From a virus, in the IMG/VR virus record IMGVR_UViG_3300046836_000263, positions 1 through 43,476 of that record: DNA of 43,476 nt, one strand, 5' to 3'. Under the pieces are notes generated by a model. That model saw only the letters and a list, made by a program, of their open reading frames with translations, did no database searches and was not told where the DNA came from. Shown here piece by piece: positions 42,687 through 43,476 of the stretch. A program made the position numbers and the translations under genes. Position 1 is the first letter of the stretch; every line of letters starts with the position of its first letter.

Positions 42687-43450
42687 TCCAAATCCTTTTT
42701 CTTGGCATCCTTGGCAGCGGTCAGCCTGCGGATTGCCTCATAGTTGTTGGCATCTTTTGCCACCTTAACGGCGGCATAGAAAATCTTGTGCAGTTCGCCT
42801 ATAGTTGAGCAGTTGCCGATCCATTCCAACCGTTCGTTGAGGTCTTCTACTGGCTTGACTGGCTCTGCTCCGTTGCCGTCATCGTCATCTTCCCCAATGG
42901 CAATGTTGAAGATCATCTTGAGCAGGTAGCGCATCCCATAACTGCCAGCAGAGCCTCTGGCATGGGTTTTGGTCATCACATCGCCACCCTTGGCACCCTT
43001 GCCGTCTGCGGGCATGTCGTAGTAGTAAACCCGCGTGTACCGCCCGCGTGAGACGTGGCAGACAACACGCACCATTTCAATCTCAGGCGACACGCTTGGA
43101 TCAGTGCTGAAAGAAAGCGAGAATTTGTGCTTCGTGTAAATCGGACGGAGCACAGCGTCCAGCTTGTCGTAAGTCGCATACCTGCTTTTGGTCTGAGTAT
43201 TCGACATGTTTGGAGCCACGCGGCCTAGCTCCATCTGCACAGCGTTCATGGCCTCGTTAAAGTCCAGCTTGGCCGTCTCTTCCAATTCCTTGAAGTGCAT
43301 CCGCTGAAGGATTTCGAGCTGCTCAACTTGTCCGCGCTCAAGGGCAATCTGCATCAGGGCAAGCGTGGTTACAGGTGCCAGCGCATCCTCTTTCGGTTTC
43401 CAGTTGCCATCAGTTTTAGGTATAAGTTCGGGCTGAATCGTTGCGTTCAT
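42683..43450 (-). CDS. erf: ERF-family single-strand annealing protein (255 aa)
   Basis: Y-A-T-Y-D-K-L-D-A-V-L-R-P-I (residues 91-104) and A-R-G-S-A-G-S-Y-G-M-R-Y-L-L-K-M-I-F-N-I (165-183) are the core ERF motifs. It anneals complementary ends for recombination or genome circularisation. GGAGG lies nine bases before ATG 43450. Acidic E-D-D-D-D segment (about 187-191) and Lys-rich tail follow. Confidence 0.95.
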   Translation of the reverse strand: MNATIQPELIPKTDGNWKPKEDALAPVTTLALMQIALERGQVEQLEILQRMHFKELEETAKLDFNEAMNAVQMELGRVAPNMSNTQTKSRYATYDKLDAVLRPIYTKHKFSLSFSTDPSVSPEIEMVRVVCHVSRGRYTRVYYYDMPADGKGAKGGDVMTKTHARGSAGSYGMRYLLKMIFNIAIGEDDDDGNGAEPVKPVEDLNERLEWIGNCSTIGELHKIFYAAVKVAKDANNYEAIRRLTAAKDAKKKDLE

Positions 43451-43476
43451 GTGTTCTTTCCTCCAAGGTTAGGGAG

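Noticed and set aside
1-43476. Integrase, attachment sites, CRISPR or IS elements
   Set aside because: No tyrosine or serine recombinase motifs, no terminal inverted repeats with transposase, and no regularly spaced repeats were found; a temperate lifestyle cannot be claimed despite the regulators.

Overview
The window holds the densely packed genome, or nearly all of it, of a short-tailed (podovirus-type) tailed phage with a P22-like head and DNA-ejection module. Evidence: in one direction lie a terminase large subunit with intact Walker motifs, a P22-type portal, a scaffold, a P22-type coat protein, homologues of the P22 gp4 and gp10 tail-accessory proteins, a gp14-like acetyltransferase-fold protein, three Ala/Gln/Gly-rich ejection-type proteins, and a beta-helix tailspike. 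No tape measure, tail-tube, sheath or baseplate genes are seen. Genes overlap by ATGA/GTGA/TAATG almost everywhere. There is no tRNA, rRNA, IS, CRISPR, integrase, DNA polymerase or RNA polymerase. The host cannot be named from sequence; spanin-like and lipoprotein-like lysis genes argue for a Gram-negative (diderm) host.

Layout. (A) 43,450 down to about 38,700, minus strand: recombination and replication (ERF annealing protein, YqaJ exonuclease, HNH protein, DUF1064 nuclease, replication-initiation-like protein). (B) About 38,500 down to 32,470, minus: an accessory block of small zinc-ribbon and hypothetical proteins, an ASCH-domain protein, a Tad2 (DUF2829) anti-Thoeris protein, mosaic long ORFs with a nested gene, and a lone LuxR-type HTH protein. 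(C) 32,300 down to 12,967: packaging and virion genes, interrupted by small plus-strand genes. (D) 10,373 down to 7,954: lysis cassette (M15 endolysin, small membrane proteins, a spanin-like protein, and a lipoprotein frame without a start codon). (E) 3,906 up to 7,919, plus strand: an operon of about 13 small genes, many with CxxC pairs, ending in a membrane protein and an XRE repressor-like protein. (F) 3,732 down to 1, minus: a ribbon-helix-helix protein, an HNH endonuclease and small genes; the last gene runs off the left edge.

Control. Blocks E and F diverge from a 173-bp region that contains a near-consensus sigma70 promoter and two copies of a 19-nt sequence built around TGGCGTA-G-TACGCCA. 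One copy lies between the -35 and the -10. The divergent RHH protein is the obvious candidate repressor. Several short plus-strand genes elsewhere start 5-8 nt after a TAnnAT hexamer, as leaderless transcripts would.

The left-edge gene stays open across a hypothetical join to the right edge and would end just inside the ERF gene, so the window may be a complete circularly permuted genome of about 43.5 kb. This is inference. The best leads are the operator switch, the Tad2 gene embedded in a longer frame, the A7 slippery site before the start-less lipoprotein, the signal peptides on virion proteins, and the parS-like site.
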